DNA of 64,000 bases, from positions 32,954-96,953 of the IMG/VR virus record IMGVR_UViG_3300032287_003731; one strand, written 5' to 3'. Shown here piece after piece: positions 36,210-44,466 of the stretch. Under the pieces are notes generated by a model. It was not told where the DNA came from. It saw only the letters and a list, made by a program, of their open reading frames with translations, and made no database searches. Position 1 is the first letter of the stretch. Each line of letters opens with the position of its first letter. The stretch comes from a virus. The position numbers and the translations under genes are program-made.

Positions 36210-37103
36210 TTATCCTCTACCTATCATGTTAAATAGAGAAGTTATATAATCTGCGGCCCAATCGTCATCATTCATTAAATTTCTAGCTACAATTTTAGCA
36301 TTTGGTATTCCTGATTTAATCATATGCGTGTAGGCATATCGAAAAGCTTGGTTTTCCTTTTCTTTTCCTGTTAATTGTTTTAATTCTTTTCCATATGTTT
36401 GAGCTATAAAATTAGCCATTGAATCAGAATCATATGGATCAAATTCTCTATCTTCATCTAAATTATCACGACCATCAAACGTTTCAGCTAACATTTCACG
36501 CACAAGTTTTTCTAATTGTTCTCTAATAGTTTTCATTTTACCACCAGTAGGAGACATTACTTGTTTAATGCCTTTAGCTTTTTTAGCGGCGTGGGTAAGT
36601 TCTTCTACTCCTTTAACGCCTTTATTTGTTTCTTTATATGCTTTATTAGCTGATGCTTTTGCTTTTTCAACACCTTTTGGTGTTTTCATTTGATTTTCTT
36701 TATCAACTAATTCAACTGATTCTTTTTTAACTTTAGCTTTAGCAGGTGCTTTAGCTTTAGGAGCTGAAGGTGATTCAACACCTGATAGTTTTAATGCTGT
36801 ATAGTAAAATGGATTTTCTGCTAGATGATCTAAAGCAATTTTTTCTGCTTTTTTAGGATCATCTGTGTGTTCCATTTCTACTCTGATACCCATTCTTAAT
36901 TCTTGTGGGTGAATTTGATTTGGGTGTAGTTTAGTTTTAGCTTCGCTTAATATTTGTTTATTTTTGAGTATTCTAACAGTATCATCAAACGATGTTACAT
37001 TAGTAACTAAATGGGGAAAAGTCATACGCACATTACGCATAAAGTTAGCTTGTGACATTTTTCCTTCTTTAAGGTCGCGATATTGATTTTGTATACTTTT
37101 CAT
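36210..37103 (-). CDS. Lys/Ala-rich head-region protein with HPxQ..EHT domain (DUF5661-like)
   Basis: I start at the ATG at 37103 (MKSIQNQYRDLKEGKMSQAN), since the longer frame from 37184 would lie within the preceding gene. The 297-aa product has, at residues ~65-110, QIHPQELRMGIRVEMEHTDD followed by KAEKIALDHLAENPFYYTAL. This is the EHT...DHL...YYT pattern of a small phage domain I know as DUF5661. A Lys/Ala/Pro-rich linker follows, then (I/L)-x-E-rich helices (IREQLEKLVREMLAETFDGR) and an acidic C-terminal domain. Placed just before gp21, it may be a prohead core component like T4 gp67/gp68, but this is inference. Confidence 0.7.
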   Translation of the reverse strand: MKSIQNQYRDLKEGKMSQANFMRNVRMTFPHLVTNVTSFDDTVRILKNKQILSEAKTKLHPNQIHPQELRMGIRVEMEHTDDPKKAEKIALDHLAENPFYYTALKLSGVESPSAPKAKAPAKAKVKKESVELVDKENQMKTPKGVEKAKASANKAYKETNKGVKGVEELTHAAKKAKGIKQVMSPTGGKMKTIREQLEKLVREMLAETFDGRDNLDEDREFDPYDSDSMANFIAQTYGKELKQLTGKEKENQAFRYAYTHMIKSGIPNAKIVARNLMNDDDWAADYITSLFNMIGRG

Positions 37104-37116
37104 TATTATGTTATTT

Positions 37117-37392
37117 TTAGCTGCCTTTTTCTTTTTTATCTTTTTTATCTTTGGCATATGCTGCTCTAGCTTTATCAAAATCAATACCTGCTCTTAAAGC
37201 TCCATTCTTTCTAATATCATTTTTTACAGCTTCTTTACTAGCATATTTAAAATCAGGATACTTTTTTTCAAAATCTGCTATTTGTTGCAATAAATCTTCC
37301 TCAGCTTTGATTTGCTCAGGAGTTCTTTTTTTAATTGTTATTTCTTGAAGTATTACTTCTTTTATTAATTCACGCAATTCACTTTTTTTCAT
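37117..37392 (-). CDS. Small leader-bearing internal protein, 91 aa
   Basis: Begins MKKSELRELIKEVILQE, an amphipathic helix with an L-Q-E site, the same leader type as the 316-aa gene at 44467. The remainder is a helical, Lys-rich domain (IKAEEDLLQQIADFEKKYPD, then KYASKEAVKNDIRKNGALRA) ending in KDKKDKKEKGS. It looks like a small DNA- or core-binding protein packaged in the prohead. It has its own octamer 27 bases upstream and is followed after 13 bases by the DUF5661-like gene. Confidence 0.7.
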   Translation of the reverse strand: MKKSELRELIKEVILQEITIKKRTPEQIKAEEDLLQQIADFEKKYPDFKYASKEAVKNDIRKNGALRAGIDFDKARAAYAKDKKDKKEKGS

Positions 37393-37419
37393 TGTTTTAT
37401 AATTTATAATTTGTTATGT

Positions 37420-37427
37420 ATAAATAT
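37420..37427 (-). promoter_or_regulatory. Late-promoter-like octamer, 91-aa gene
   Basis: ATATTTAT followed by A on the coding strand, 27 bases before the ATG at 37392. It overlaps the last base of the 42-aa gene's stop codon. Confidence 0.65.
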
Positions 37428-37555
37428 TATCTTCCTTGTCTACGGTAGTTTTTTTCTGTTCTATCGTGTCTATTGTAGGATTTTTTTGCTTTTTTTAATT
37501 TGCGTTTACCGAATGTTATTTTGCGACTTTCACCACCGCGTAAATTTTTAGCCAT
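37427..37555 (-). CDS. Tiny, highly basic protein (42 aa)
   Basis: ATG at 37555, TAA at 37427-37429. The product MAKNLRGGESRKITFGKRKL continues KKAKKSYNRHDRTEKNYRRQ GR. About 17 of 42 residues are Lys or Arg, spread over the whole length and hardly any are acidic. It fills the gap between two head-region genes, and its start lies 15 bases after the stop of the 177-aa gene. The composition suggests a DNA-condensing or core-binding peptide like small basic virion proteins. The function is unproven. Confidence 0.65.
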   Translation of the reverse strand: MAKNLRGGESRKITFGKRKLKKAKKSYNRHDRTEKNYRRQGR

Positions 37556-37570
37556 CTATTTATATTTTTA

Positions 37571-38104
37571 TCACGAAAAAGGTAATTCAGAAGCCGGAAT
37601 AGAAGTTGATTTTATTTTCATTTCTTTTTTAATCATATTTAAAATATAATCAACAGATCCTAATCCTAATTCTTGTAAATTTTCAATAGCTTTTATGGTT
37701 GTATTAATTTCTTTATTTATATATTCTTCTCTTTCAATATCCATAGAAGTATCAGCTTCGTTAATTGGTTTATCAACGAGTATTTCAAATATAGCTTGAG
37801 CTAATTTACCGTAATTACCTTTATCTAAGCTATCTTTCATATAACTGCTGATTCTAGTAGTTGTTCCATTACTAAGTTTCACATTATTATCTTTTCTAAA
37901 AGAAAACCTGTATGTAGCCTCTATTATTTTCATTATATCATCTTCTTGACTAGTACTTATTTCTTGCCCGATTTCTTTTAAATATAATTTTTTTACTTGA
38001 TCTACAATACTATTATATATACTTTCATTTTCATTCATATTATTCTCCTTCAAAATACCAGCTAATTGCTGCATTCTATAAATTTCATTAAGTTGTTTTT
38101 TCAT
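37571..38104 (-). CDS. Leader-bearing internal protein candidate, 177 aa
   Basis: Begins MKKQLNEIYRMQQLAGILKE, the class-A leader shared with genes at 51543, 55193, 55604 and 56308. It ends in the (I/L)-x-E site ILKE|N. The mature part is not recognised. It is mostly helical (YNSIVDQVKKLYLKEIGQEI, IMKIIEATYRFSFRKDNNVK, AIENLQELGLGSVDYILNMI). The gene sits in the head module and overlaps the preceding gene's stop by 4 bases. I infer a protein packaged inside the head. It has no octamer of its own. Confidence 0.75.
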   Translation of the reverse strand: MKKQLNEIYRMQQLAGILKENNMNENESIYNSIVDQVKKLYLKEIGQEISTSQEDDIMKIIEATYRFSFRKDNNVKLSNGTTTRISSYMKDSLDKGNYGKLAQAIFEILVDKPINEADTSMDIEREEYINKEINTTIKAIENLQELGLGSVDYILNMIKKEMKIKSTSIPASELPFS

Positions 38105-38646
38105 TGATGTAAATTTTTAATTTTATTGTTTAATTGATTAACCATTTCAGATATAGTACCTATATTTTTTTGAGTGGCTTTCCAATAATTAATGCCACCA
38201 TCTTCACTTAATTCTTGTTTCATGCGTGATGTATATTCAACAATACGATCAATTTCTTGCAGTTTGCGTTTTACTTCACGAATCGCTTTATGAAGTTGTT
38301 CTGATTTAGTTCTAAATTTAACTTCGTTTTTGAATTTAGAATAGGTTACTTCGTTGAGTAATTCTTGTTTTATAATTTGATGTAAAGATTCTTTATACAT
38401 TTTATATTTAGGTTTTTCAGCTGATTTCCAAATTGCTTTATAATCTCTTACTTTAGAGTCACTAGGTATTCCTGTAGGAGCTAATTTCATTCCTTGAGAT
38501 TTAGCTGTTTGGGTAGCGGCGTTTGTTTTTTGTCCTTTTTTAGCAAAAGCAAAAGGAGTAGAATATGCTTCTCCTCCACTAGTACCAGACATTTCTTCTA
38601 GTTCTTTACGTATTAATTGCTTTAATTTTTCTCTTAATTGATCCAT
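38101..38646 (-). CDS. Head-module core protein candidate, 181 aa
   Basis: Begins MDQLREKLKQLIRKELEEMS, an amphipathic helix with an L-E-E site. Then comes GTSGGEAYSTPFAFAKKG, a motif I associate with marine T4-like phages. The middle is basic. The C-terminal ~100 residues are long charged helices (LHKAIREVKRKLQEIDRIVE, VNQLNNKIKNL). It lies between the conserved 285-aa gene and the 177-aa gene with 1- to 4-base junctions. I infer a prohead core or internal protein; no family assignment. Confidence 0.65.
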   Translation of the reverse strand: MDQLREKLKQLIRKELEEMSGTSGGEAYSTPFAFAKKGQKTNAATQTAKSQGMKLAPTGIPSDSKVRDYKAIWKSAEKPKYKMYKESLHQIIKQELLNEVTYSKFKNEVKFRTKSEQLHKAIREVKRKLQEIDRIVEYTSRMKQELSEDGGINYWKATQKNIGTISEMVNQLNNKIKNLHQ

Positions 38647-39503
38647 TATTTAATGGTTTTTAACTCATTTAATAGCTGATAAAACTGTAAAAGTGAAATT
38701 ATATTTTCATCTTTTATATTTTGATTTTTATCTAATGGTTGAAGAAAATTAGTTATTTCTGTTAATTTAATTTGAGTTGTTTTATCTTCTATTGTTGGAA
38801 TAATTGATTTTAATTCACTAACAATAACATTAAAATTATTATTAACAAATTCTCTTAATTTAACTGTATTAGTTACATTATTAATATATTCTTTCAATAC
38901 ATTTTTTTGCTTATCATTTAACTCAGCGTATTTTGTGTTAAATTTTTCTAACAACATACGATAAGCAAGTATACGAGAACCTTTATCTAGTTTTATATAT
39001 TCTTCTATTACACGATCTTTAACGTCTTCTTTATTAACTTCTTTACGTGTAATATGCTCTAATAAAGTAATTTTATTATCAATAATAAGTTTAGGGTCAA
39101 TAAATTCTGTTGAGCTATGAGATTCAATTAAGTTAAATAAAGCAGCGTATTGCGTATAGTGATTAATTTTTGCTTTAAAGAATTCTTCTAAGTCGTAGTT
39201 TTCTTTAATTTCTTTAATTAAATTATATTTTTCTTTACGTAAAATTGTTTTATTTAAACGCAAAGAAGCATCTAATGCTGTATTTATGAATGTCTCAGCT
39301 TTAGCTTCACTTAAAAGTTTTGAATTGATTAAAGTCTGGTATATTTTATATTCTTTAGTTAATTCTGTTTTGTTAAAATATTTTTTAACTAAATTAACAG
39401 CTGCAGAATCTTTATTAGATAAAGTATCAGATGCTATCTGGCGCACTAATAATTCAAATAATATACCAGTATTGCGAAATTTACTGTGTTTAATTTTTGA
39501 CAT
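38646..39503 (-). CDS. Conserved head-module protein next to portal, 285 aa
   Basis: The N-terminus, MSKIKHSKFRNTGILFELLV followed by RQIASDTLSNKDSAAVNLVK, is a block I recognise from the same position (beside the portal) in T4-like marine phages. It is without an established function as far as I know. The rest is entirely helical with many Lys, Asn and Glu. Given its place between portal and core genes, a prohead core or portal-cofactor role is plausible. It has its own octamer 17 bases upstream. Confidence 0.7.
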   Translation of the reverse strand: MSKIKHSKFRNTGILFELLVRQIASDTLSNKDSAAVNLVKKYFNKTELTKEYKIYQTLINSKLLSEAKAETFINTALDASLRLNKTILRKEKYNLIKEIKENYDLEEFFKAKINHYTQYAALFNLIESHSSTEFIDPKLIIDNKITLLEHITRKEVNKEDVKDRVIEEYIKLDKGSRILAYRMLLEKFNTKYAELNDKQKNVLKEYINNVTNTVKLREFVNNNFNVIVSELKSIIPTIEDKTTQIKLTEITNFLQPLDKNQNIKDENIISLLQFYQLLNELKTIK

Positions 39504-39520
39504 AATAGAAATTACTGCTT

Positions 39521-39528
39521 ATAAATAT
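39521..39528 (-). promoter_or_regulatory. Late-promoter-like octamer, 285-aa gene
   Basis: ATATTTAT on the coding strand, 17 bases before the ATG at 39503. Confidence 0.65.
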
Positions 39529-39535
39529 GTATTTA

Positions 39536-41425
39536 TTAAATATCCTTAATATTTTTTTCATTTAGCATATCATTTTCTTCATCGTATACTAGCTTTTTGC
39601 GTTCTATGTTGATACTCTCTAATAGACTTTTATTTTTCTTTAATTCGGATAAAGCAACAGGTGAACCTCCTTTTGGAGTACCATCTTCAGAAGGAATATT
39701 AGCAGTATAAAGAGTACTATTTGCTTTTCTACCAAGTCTATCTTTACCTAATGGGTCTTGTTGAGTACCAATGATAGAGGCTCTTTCTTTAGGGCGACCA
39801 ACAGGACGTTTTTCATCATATCCTGGAGGTATAGGTCCATCAGTATCCATTCCTGTTCTACCTTTACCATACAATGAAGCTAAATCATGTGGTGTACCAT
39901 ATGATTTACCTGATTTAGCTGGGTCGTTACCTTCATTTTCGATTTGAGCTAATCTAAACACACGTTTCTTATCTTCAAGCATTAGATCACGATATTCATC
40001 ATATTGATCTTCACTGAATTGGAATACATTATCATATATCCAATCTGATGGTAATAGATTAGTGTCTTGAATTGATTTAGCTAAGTCAACTTTTTCTTTC
40101 CATAATGCTACTTTCTCTTGTTCATAAATAATAGATGGAGTAGTTAATGATAATTCAAAATTAGTTAATGATTCACCATCATATCCTTGAACGTATAAAT
40201 GCACTAAAGCCATTTTATATAATTCAGAAAGAATAATGCGTTGTACTCGTTCTACTGTACGAGCAAATCTAATATCTTCAGCAGCTAATGTAGCTTTACC
40301 TTCAAGATCTTTCTCAAATCCAAAAAATGCTTTAGGTATCTTAAGTGCAGCTAACATTTCATCACGTAAGAAAGCTACGTCGTCAATAGCATTATATTCA
40401 AGACCTTTTACTGTATCTATTTTAGTTGCTGTATCATTACCACGAACTGGAAGATAAAAGTCTTCCATCAAATTCATTAAGTTATATCTTAAATTATATT
40501 CACCTGTCTGTTGATCAATATAAGGTGTTTTTTTCATCTTTTGCATTACCTTCTGCATGTAAGCGTCTACTTCATGAGGAGGAATATTACCAACATTAAT
40601 AGTAAATACACGTTTTTCTGGAGCACGAGTGATACGATGTAATAACATCGCATCTTTCATTAACACATACTGCTTATATGTTTTGCGAGCAGGTTCAATA
40701 TATGATCTTCCATATGGAAGATAGTTTGCATCAGTTAATAGCCTAAAGTGAGCTATTTCGTAGTTTTCAAATTTAATCTTACCATCTCTATCTTTAACAC
40801 GATTACTTATACCACCAGCCGCAATAACCATTGGATCTATTCTAAAGCAAACATAAGATGGATTTTCAGGATCTTGTCCTTCTTCACGAATCATATCGTA
40901 TACTGAAAGTGGAGTAACATTATATACACCAAATTTTTCAGCGACTTCCATGTGTAAATAAAAGTCACCATACTTACACATATTTCTAATCCATAACCAT
41001 AAGTTAAATTCAATATTTAAAATATCGTAGAATAAATTATATAATATACGTTGAATATTTTCATCAGCGCTTCTAATCTGTAATACTTCACCCGCTTCAT
41101 TTTTTAATGTAGCTTCATCAGCTACAATATCAAGAGCGGATGCTATAATAGATTCAGTATCCATAGCTTCATAGTCAGTATATAACTGAATACGAAGTGT
41201 TTGGTAGTTCATTGTTGGGTTATAGGGCATATTAGCTCCATAACGATGAAGTTTTGTATATCTATCTATTAAAGCGTTTGTTTTTACGTTGCCGTAAGCT
41301 TGGATCTTATCAACATCTACTACTTTAAGTTGATTTCCACCAACATTTCTAATAATAACGTCTGTGCTAAATAGTCTTGTAAGTCTATTAAATAAACCAG
41401 GCTGTTGTTGGTTTTTTTCGGCCAT
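39536..41425 (-). CDS. 20: Portal protein (gp20)
   Basis: 629 aa; T4 gp20 is 524 aa. The N-terminal and central regions show the gp20 pattern: YNPTMNYQTLRIQLYTDYEA, SIIASALDIVADEATLKNE, FNLWLWIRNMCKYGDFYLHM, LLTDANYLPYGRSYIEPARK, and the MLLHRITRAPEKRVFTINVG followed by EVDAYMQKVMQKMKKTPYID block. The C-terminus has KTYGTPHDLASLYG-like linkers and a helical tail. It forms the dodecameric ring at one capsid vertex, the site for packaging and tail joining. It lies downstream of the terminase, separated by an HNH homing endonuclease. Octamer 20 bases upstream. Confidence 0.95.
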   Translation of the reverse strand: MAEKNQQQPGLFNRLTRLFSTDVIIRNVGGNQLKVVDVDKIQAYGNVKTNALIDRYTKLHRYGANMPYNPTMNYQTLRIQLYTDYEAMDTESIIASALDIVADEATLKNEAGEVLQIRSADENIQRILYNLFYDILNIEFNLWLWIRNMCKYGDFYLHMEVAEKFGVYNVTPLSVYDMIREEGQDPENPSYVCFRIDPMVIAAGGISNRVKDRDGKIKFENYEIAHFRLLTDANYLPYGRSYIEPARKTYKQYVLMKDAMLLHRITRAPEKRVFTINVGNIPPHEVDAYMQKVMQKMKKTPYIDQQTGEYNLRYNLMNLMEDFYLPVRGNDTATKIDTVKGLEYNAIDDVAFLRDEMLAALKIPKAFFGFEKDLEGKATLAAEDIRFARTVERVQRIILSELYKMALVHLYVQGYDGESLTNFELSLTTPSIIYEQEKVALWKEKVDLAKSIQDTNLLPSDWIYDNVFQFSEDQYDEYRDLMLEDKKRVFRLAQIENEGNDPAKSGKSYGTPHDLASLYGKGRTGMDTDGPIPPGYDEKRPVGRPKERASIIGTQQDPLGKDRLGRKANSTLYTANIPSEDGTPKGGSPVALSELKKNKSLLESINIERKKLVYDEENDMLNEKNIKDI

Positions 41426-41443
41426 TGTATTGTTTTATTATGT

Positions 41444-42121
41444 CTATAAATATTTATTAGTCTTATTTCTATTGCCTAATTCATTATATCCAAACGACTC
41501 AGCAATTTTTGTTGTTTTAAATAATGGCTGCGTATTAGTATAATGAAAGCATTGTTTTTGTTGTTCTATATCTGTTAGATTAAAGGAATCACATGGCTTG
41601 ATATGATCAATTTCCCAAATATCACCATGATTATTCCAATTCATTTCTGGTTTAAATTTAGATTCAAGATATTGTTTAAAAGTATCTATTGTACAACCTA
41701 TTAATTTTATAGCACTTTTAGTTTTTAAATTTAGTTTTAAAGCATTATATAACCTAAGTCTTAACAAACAAGATAGTTTAAAATTAATATCAGTATCATA
41801 TTTAATTTTCCAATATTTTACTAATTTATCTTTATTATTACTTCTCCATTCTTTACTATATAATTTTCTATTTTCACTTAACCAGTATTCTTTATTATTA
41901 TTATATTTTTCTTTATTATATTGTGATATTTTATTTTTATTTTTATTTGACCATTTTTTAGAAGTTAATTGAAAGTATTTATTTCCTAATTTTTTATTAT
42001 TTAAAATAGTATATTCATTTTTACAAGATTTACAAATACCTTCATATCCTGATTTATTTCTATTATTTTTATAAAAATTATTTAATTCTTTTTCTTGGTT
42101 ACATTTAATACAAATTTTCAT
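41444..42121 (-). CDS. HNH homing endonuclease between terminase and portal
   Basis: 225 aa. The N-terminal zinc finger is MKICIKCNQEKELNNFYKNN followed by CKSCKNEY. A Lys/Asn/Tyr-rich linker follows. The C-terminal HNH-type core is WEIDHIKPCDSFNLTDIEQQ with CFHYTNTQPLFKTTKIAES: Asp-His of the motif, then His and Asn residues before the TQPL box. It sits between two of the most conserved late genes, which are typical homing sites. The octamer is 14 bases upstream. Composition is even more AT-rich than its neighbours. Confidence 0.88.
   Translation of the reverse strand: MKICIKCNQEKELNNFYKNNRNKSGYEGICKSCKNEYTILNNKKLGNKYFQLTSKKWSNKNKNKISQYNKEKYNNNKEYWLSENRKLYSKEWRSNNKDKLVKYWKIKYDTDINFKLSCLLRLRLYNALKLNLKTKSAIKLIGCTIDTFKQYLESKFKPEMNWNNHGDIWEIDHIKPCDSFNLTDIEQQKQCFHYTNTQPLFKTTKIAESFGYNELGNRNKTNKYL
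41446..41453 (-). promoter_or_regulatory. Late-promoter-like octamer, portal
   Basis: ATATTTAT followed by A on the coding strand, 20 bases before the ATG at 41425, within the last codons of the HNH gene. Confidence 0.6.
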
Positions 42122-42135
42122 ACTAGTTATTTATA

Positions 42136-42143
42136 ATAAATAT
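42136..42143 (-). promoter_or_regulatory. Late-promoter-like octamer, HNH endonuclease
   Basis: ATATTTAT on the coding strand, 14 bases before the ATG at 42121, within an AT-rich imperfect palindrome. Confidence 0.6.
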
Positions 42144-42150
42144 AACAGAA

Positions 42151-43731
42151 TTAAAAAATCCATGTTATATCTTCAAATCCACCTCTTCCATCATTCATCA
42201 TAAATGGGTTTGGTTGGTTAATATTAGGTAACATGGGTTGGTTGTTATAACTTGTTCGTCCTATACTTGAAATCATTGCTTTATTTAAATCTAATCCTTG
42301 CTCATAGAATTTCATCGCGGTGTCTCTAGTAAATAAACCAATTCCTAATGACATAACCAAATCATCATTATAACCATTTTGTGCTTGTGCTTTACCATGT
42401 TGCCAAATAAACACACGTAATTCTTCTAATAAGCGTTTTGATCTAAAAATAAATGCTTTCTCTCTAATATACGACTCCATTTTGGAGATAACAAGTGGTC
42501 TTGTTTTAACTGATGTAGTGAATCCAGGAACGGTCTGCTCAGATTCCATTTTAGATAACCATTTATCAATATGCATTTCACCATAAGCACGAGGTGAATA
42601 ATATAGTTTTTGATATCCTTTTTCAATTACAGTATTAACTACATCCCAACCAATATTTGCGTTTTCTACTACTAATAACGCATTATTATATTCAGTAGCA
42701 ACAGATACTAGCATATTACCATATGTTCTAGTATCTATTTGTGATTTATATTCAGCAACTTGTTCACATGTTGTAGCATCGATGACGTGGAACGCAGAAT
42801 AATCACTACCGTCACCCCTAGCCACATCAGCACATACAATATACTGCTTATTATAATCAGGATAGTTCCAAACCCAAAAGTCGCCACCCATAAAGCGACG
42901 TTCAACAGGGTCTTGTATATAAGTTTCTTCATAGAATGTTAATAAATCAGGTTCAATTACTGAGTTGCCAGAGCCTAAGAAATCACAGTCATATTCTTGA
43001 GCAAATTCACGAATAGACATATTAGTTCGTTCCGTAGATTCCCATTTTTCATCTCGATCAGGATGTAAATTCCAAGGTAATTTAATTGCTTTAAAGTCAT
43101 TTTTACCTATTTCAGCTTCAGTGTACATTTTATGAAACCAGTTACCAACACCGTTTGGTGAAGATAAAGCAATAATACCACCACCAGTTGCAATTGTTGG
43201 TTTAATTGATGTGTAAATACGATCAATACCTTCAATAAACGCAGCCTCATCTACTAATAATAACGATACAGCGTATGATCGACCAGCATCAGATGCTGCT
43301 GAGGTAGCTATTATTTGGGAGTTATTTGCTAGTTTAAGTGATAATTTATTATCGGATATTGGTTTTTGATTACCTTTTAACCAGTTAGGTAAGTTATTGT
43401 ACATAAATTGTACTTTATCTACCATACCTTTTGCTGTTTCTTGTTTAGTTGCTATACATAATACAGTTTTATCTTTATTAAATAGCATTGTCCATAATGA
43501 AAAACCAGCAACTAATGTAGATATACCTAACTGTCTTGACTTATTAATAATACAGAAACGATTATTTCTAAAGTCGTTTAATACCTCTTCTTGGAATGGA
43601 TATAGATGAAATAATACTCGTCCTTTAACAGGGTGAGTAATATAACAGTACTTACGAAAGAAATGTACAGGATCTAAAGCACATTTAATATACTCCTGTT
43701 TAATTATTTCTTTAATTTGTGCTTGACTCAT
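42151..43731 (-). CDS. 17: Terminase large subunit (gp17)
   Basis: 526 aa; T4 gp17 is 610 aa. The ATPase domain has the adenine/Q-type YPFQEEVL, a non-classical Walker A SRQLGIST (65-72) and Walker B LLLVDEAAF (157-165) with the catalytic Glu. The coupling motif is ALSSPNGVG. The nuclease domain has ADVARGDGSDYSAF (Asp302, Asp310), VVENANIGW, and the late Asp in YNDDLVMSLG. It powers DNA packaging through the portal and cuts headful ends. No small subunit is visible nearby. The octamer ends only 4 bases before the ATG. Confidence 0.96.
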   Translation of the reverse strand: MSQAQIKEIIKQEYIKCALDPVHFFRKYCYITHPVKGRVLFHLYPFQEEVLNDFRNNRFCIINKSRQLGISTLVAGFSLWTMLFNKDKTVLCIATKQETAKGMVDKVQFMYNNLPNWLKGNQKPISDNKLSLKLANNSQIIATSAASDAGRSYAVSLLLVDEAAFIEGIDRIYTSIKPTIATGGGIIALSSPNGVGNWFHKMYTEAEIGKNDFKAIKLPWNLHPDRDEKWESTERTNMSIREFAQEYDCDFLGSGNSVIEPDLLTFYEETYIQDPVERRFMGGDFWVWNYPDYNKQYIVCADVARGDGSDYSAFHVIDATTCEQVAEYKSQIDTRTYGNMLVSVATEYNNALLVVENANIGWDVVNTVIEKGYQKLYYSPRAYGEMHIDKWLSKMESEQTVPGFTTSVKTRPLVISKMESYIREKAFIFRSKRLLEELRVFIWQHGKAQAQNGYNDDLVMSLGIGLFTRDTAMKFYEQGLDLNKAMISSIGRTSYNNQPMLPNINQPNPFMMNDGRGGFEDITWIF

Positions 43732-43735
43732 ATAT

Positions 43736-43743
43736 ATAAATAT
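43736..43743 (-). promoter_or_regulatory. Late-promoter-like octamer, terminase (very close to start)
   Basis: ATATTTAT followed by A on the coding strand, only 4 bases before the ATG at 43731, immediately after a terminator. If it is a -10 element, the message would be nearly leaderless. Confidence 0.55.
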
Positions 43744-43747
43744 ACAA

Positions 43748-43772
43748 AAAGCTCCGCTTTTGGCGGAGCTTT
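43748..43772 (-). terminator. Rho-independent terminator before terminase
   Basis: AAAGCTCCGC / GCGGAGCTTT stem with a 5-base loop, followed by TTTTT on the coding strand. It lies 23 bases past the stop of the 223-aa membrane protein. Confidence 0.88.
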
Positions 43773-43794
43773 GTATTTGACAGAGTAGGAAGAA

Positions 43795-44466
43795 TTATAA
43801 AATTAAAATAGCAGCTATTATAACACCACTAGCTGTTTTTATTATTTTATTTGCTATTTTTGCTTTTTGGTATTTTTTATCTAATTCTTTGTATCTATTA
43901 TCCCAATTTTTTATAAGTGAATCTTGATTAACTATAATAGTTTTATAATCACCTTCTTTACTTACATATACATTAATTATACTATCTTTTACTTCTAATT
44001 GTTCACCTATAGTGGCTAATATACTATCTTTTAACATTAACATTTTTTTAGTACCATCTAATTCAGCTAATTCTTTAGCAGCATTTGTGAGTACAGGTTG
44101 CGCTACTGGTAATTTATTACTTGTAGTATCTTTTGGATAGCGTTCATTATAGAATGCAATTAATTCTCTTTCGGTGAAATTATCAATAGCTAATTTAGAT
44201 GAATCAACATATTTAACTACAACTTTAACATTACTTTTTAATGTATCTATCTTATGTTGTAGTGAATCGTTTATTTCAAATAAAACAAGTACTACTGAGT
44301 CTTTTTTGGGTATTTCTCCTTTTAAAGAATCAATGATACGAGTAAATTGGATTTGTTTTTGAAGGAATAATTCATCTTTTTCTTTATCTCTTATTCGATC
44401 AAGAATAATCCAAACAGCTAAACCAATAACTGTTAAAAACAATAATGTATTAAAAAACTTATTCAT
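43795..44466 (-). CDS. Membrane-anchored coiled-coil protein, 223 aa
   Basis: A strong N-terminal transmembrane segment (FFNTLLFLTVIGLAVWIILD) is followed by a long charged coiled-coil region (residues ~30-195, with SLKGEIPKKDSVV, HKIDTLKSNVKVVV and DKKYQKAKIANKI). A second hydrophobic stretch ends the protein (TASGVIIAAILIL). TM-coil-TM topology could fit a spanin-like lysis protein or an inner-membrane structural factor. No lipobox is visible. It precedes the terminase, not the amidase, so a lysis role is uncertain. It follows the winged-helix gene without a gap. Confidence 0.6.
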   Translation of the reverse strand: MNKFFNTLLFLTVIGLAVWIILDRIRDKEKDELFLQKQIQFTRIIDSLKGEIPKKDSVVLVLFEINDSLQHKIDTLKSNVKVVVKYVDSSKLAIDNFTERELIAFYNERYPKDTTSNKLPVAQPVLTNAAKELAELDGTKKMLMLKDSILATIGEQLEVKDSIINVYVSKEGDYKTIIVNQDSLIKNWDNRYKELDKKYQKAKIANKIIKTASGVIIAAILIL

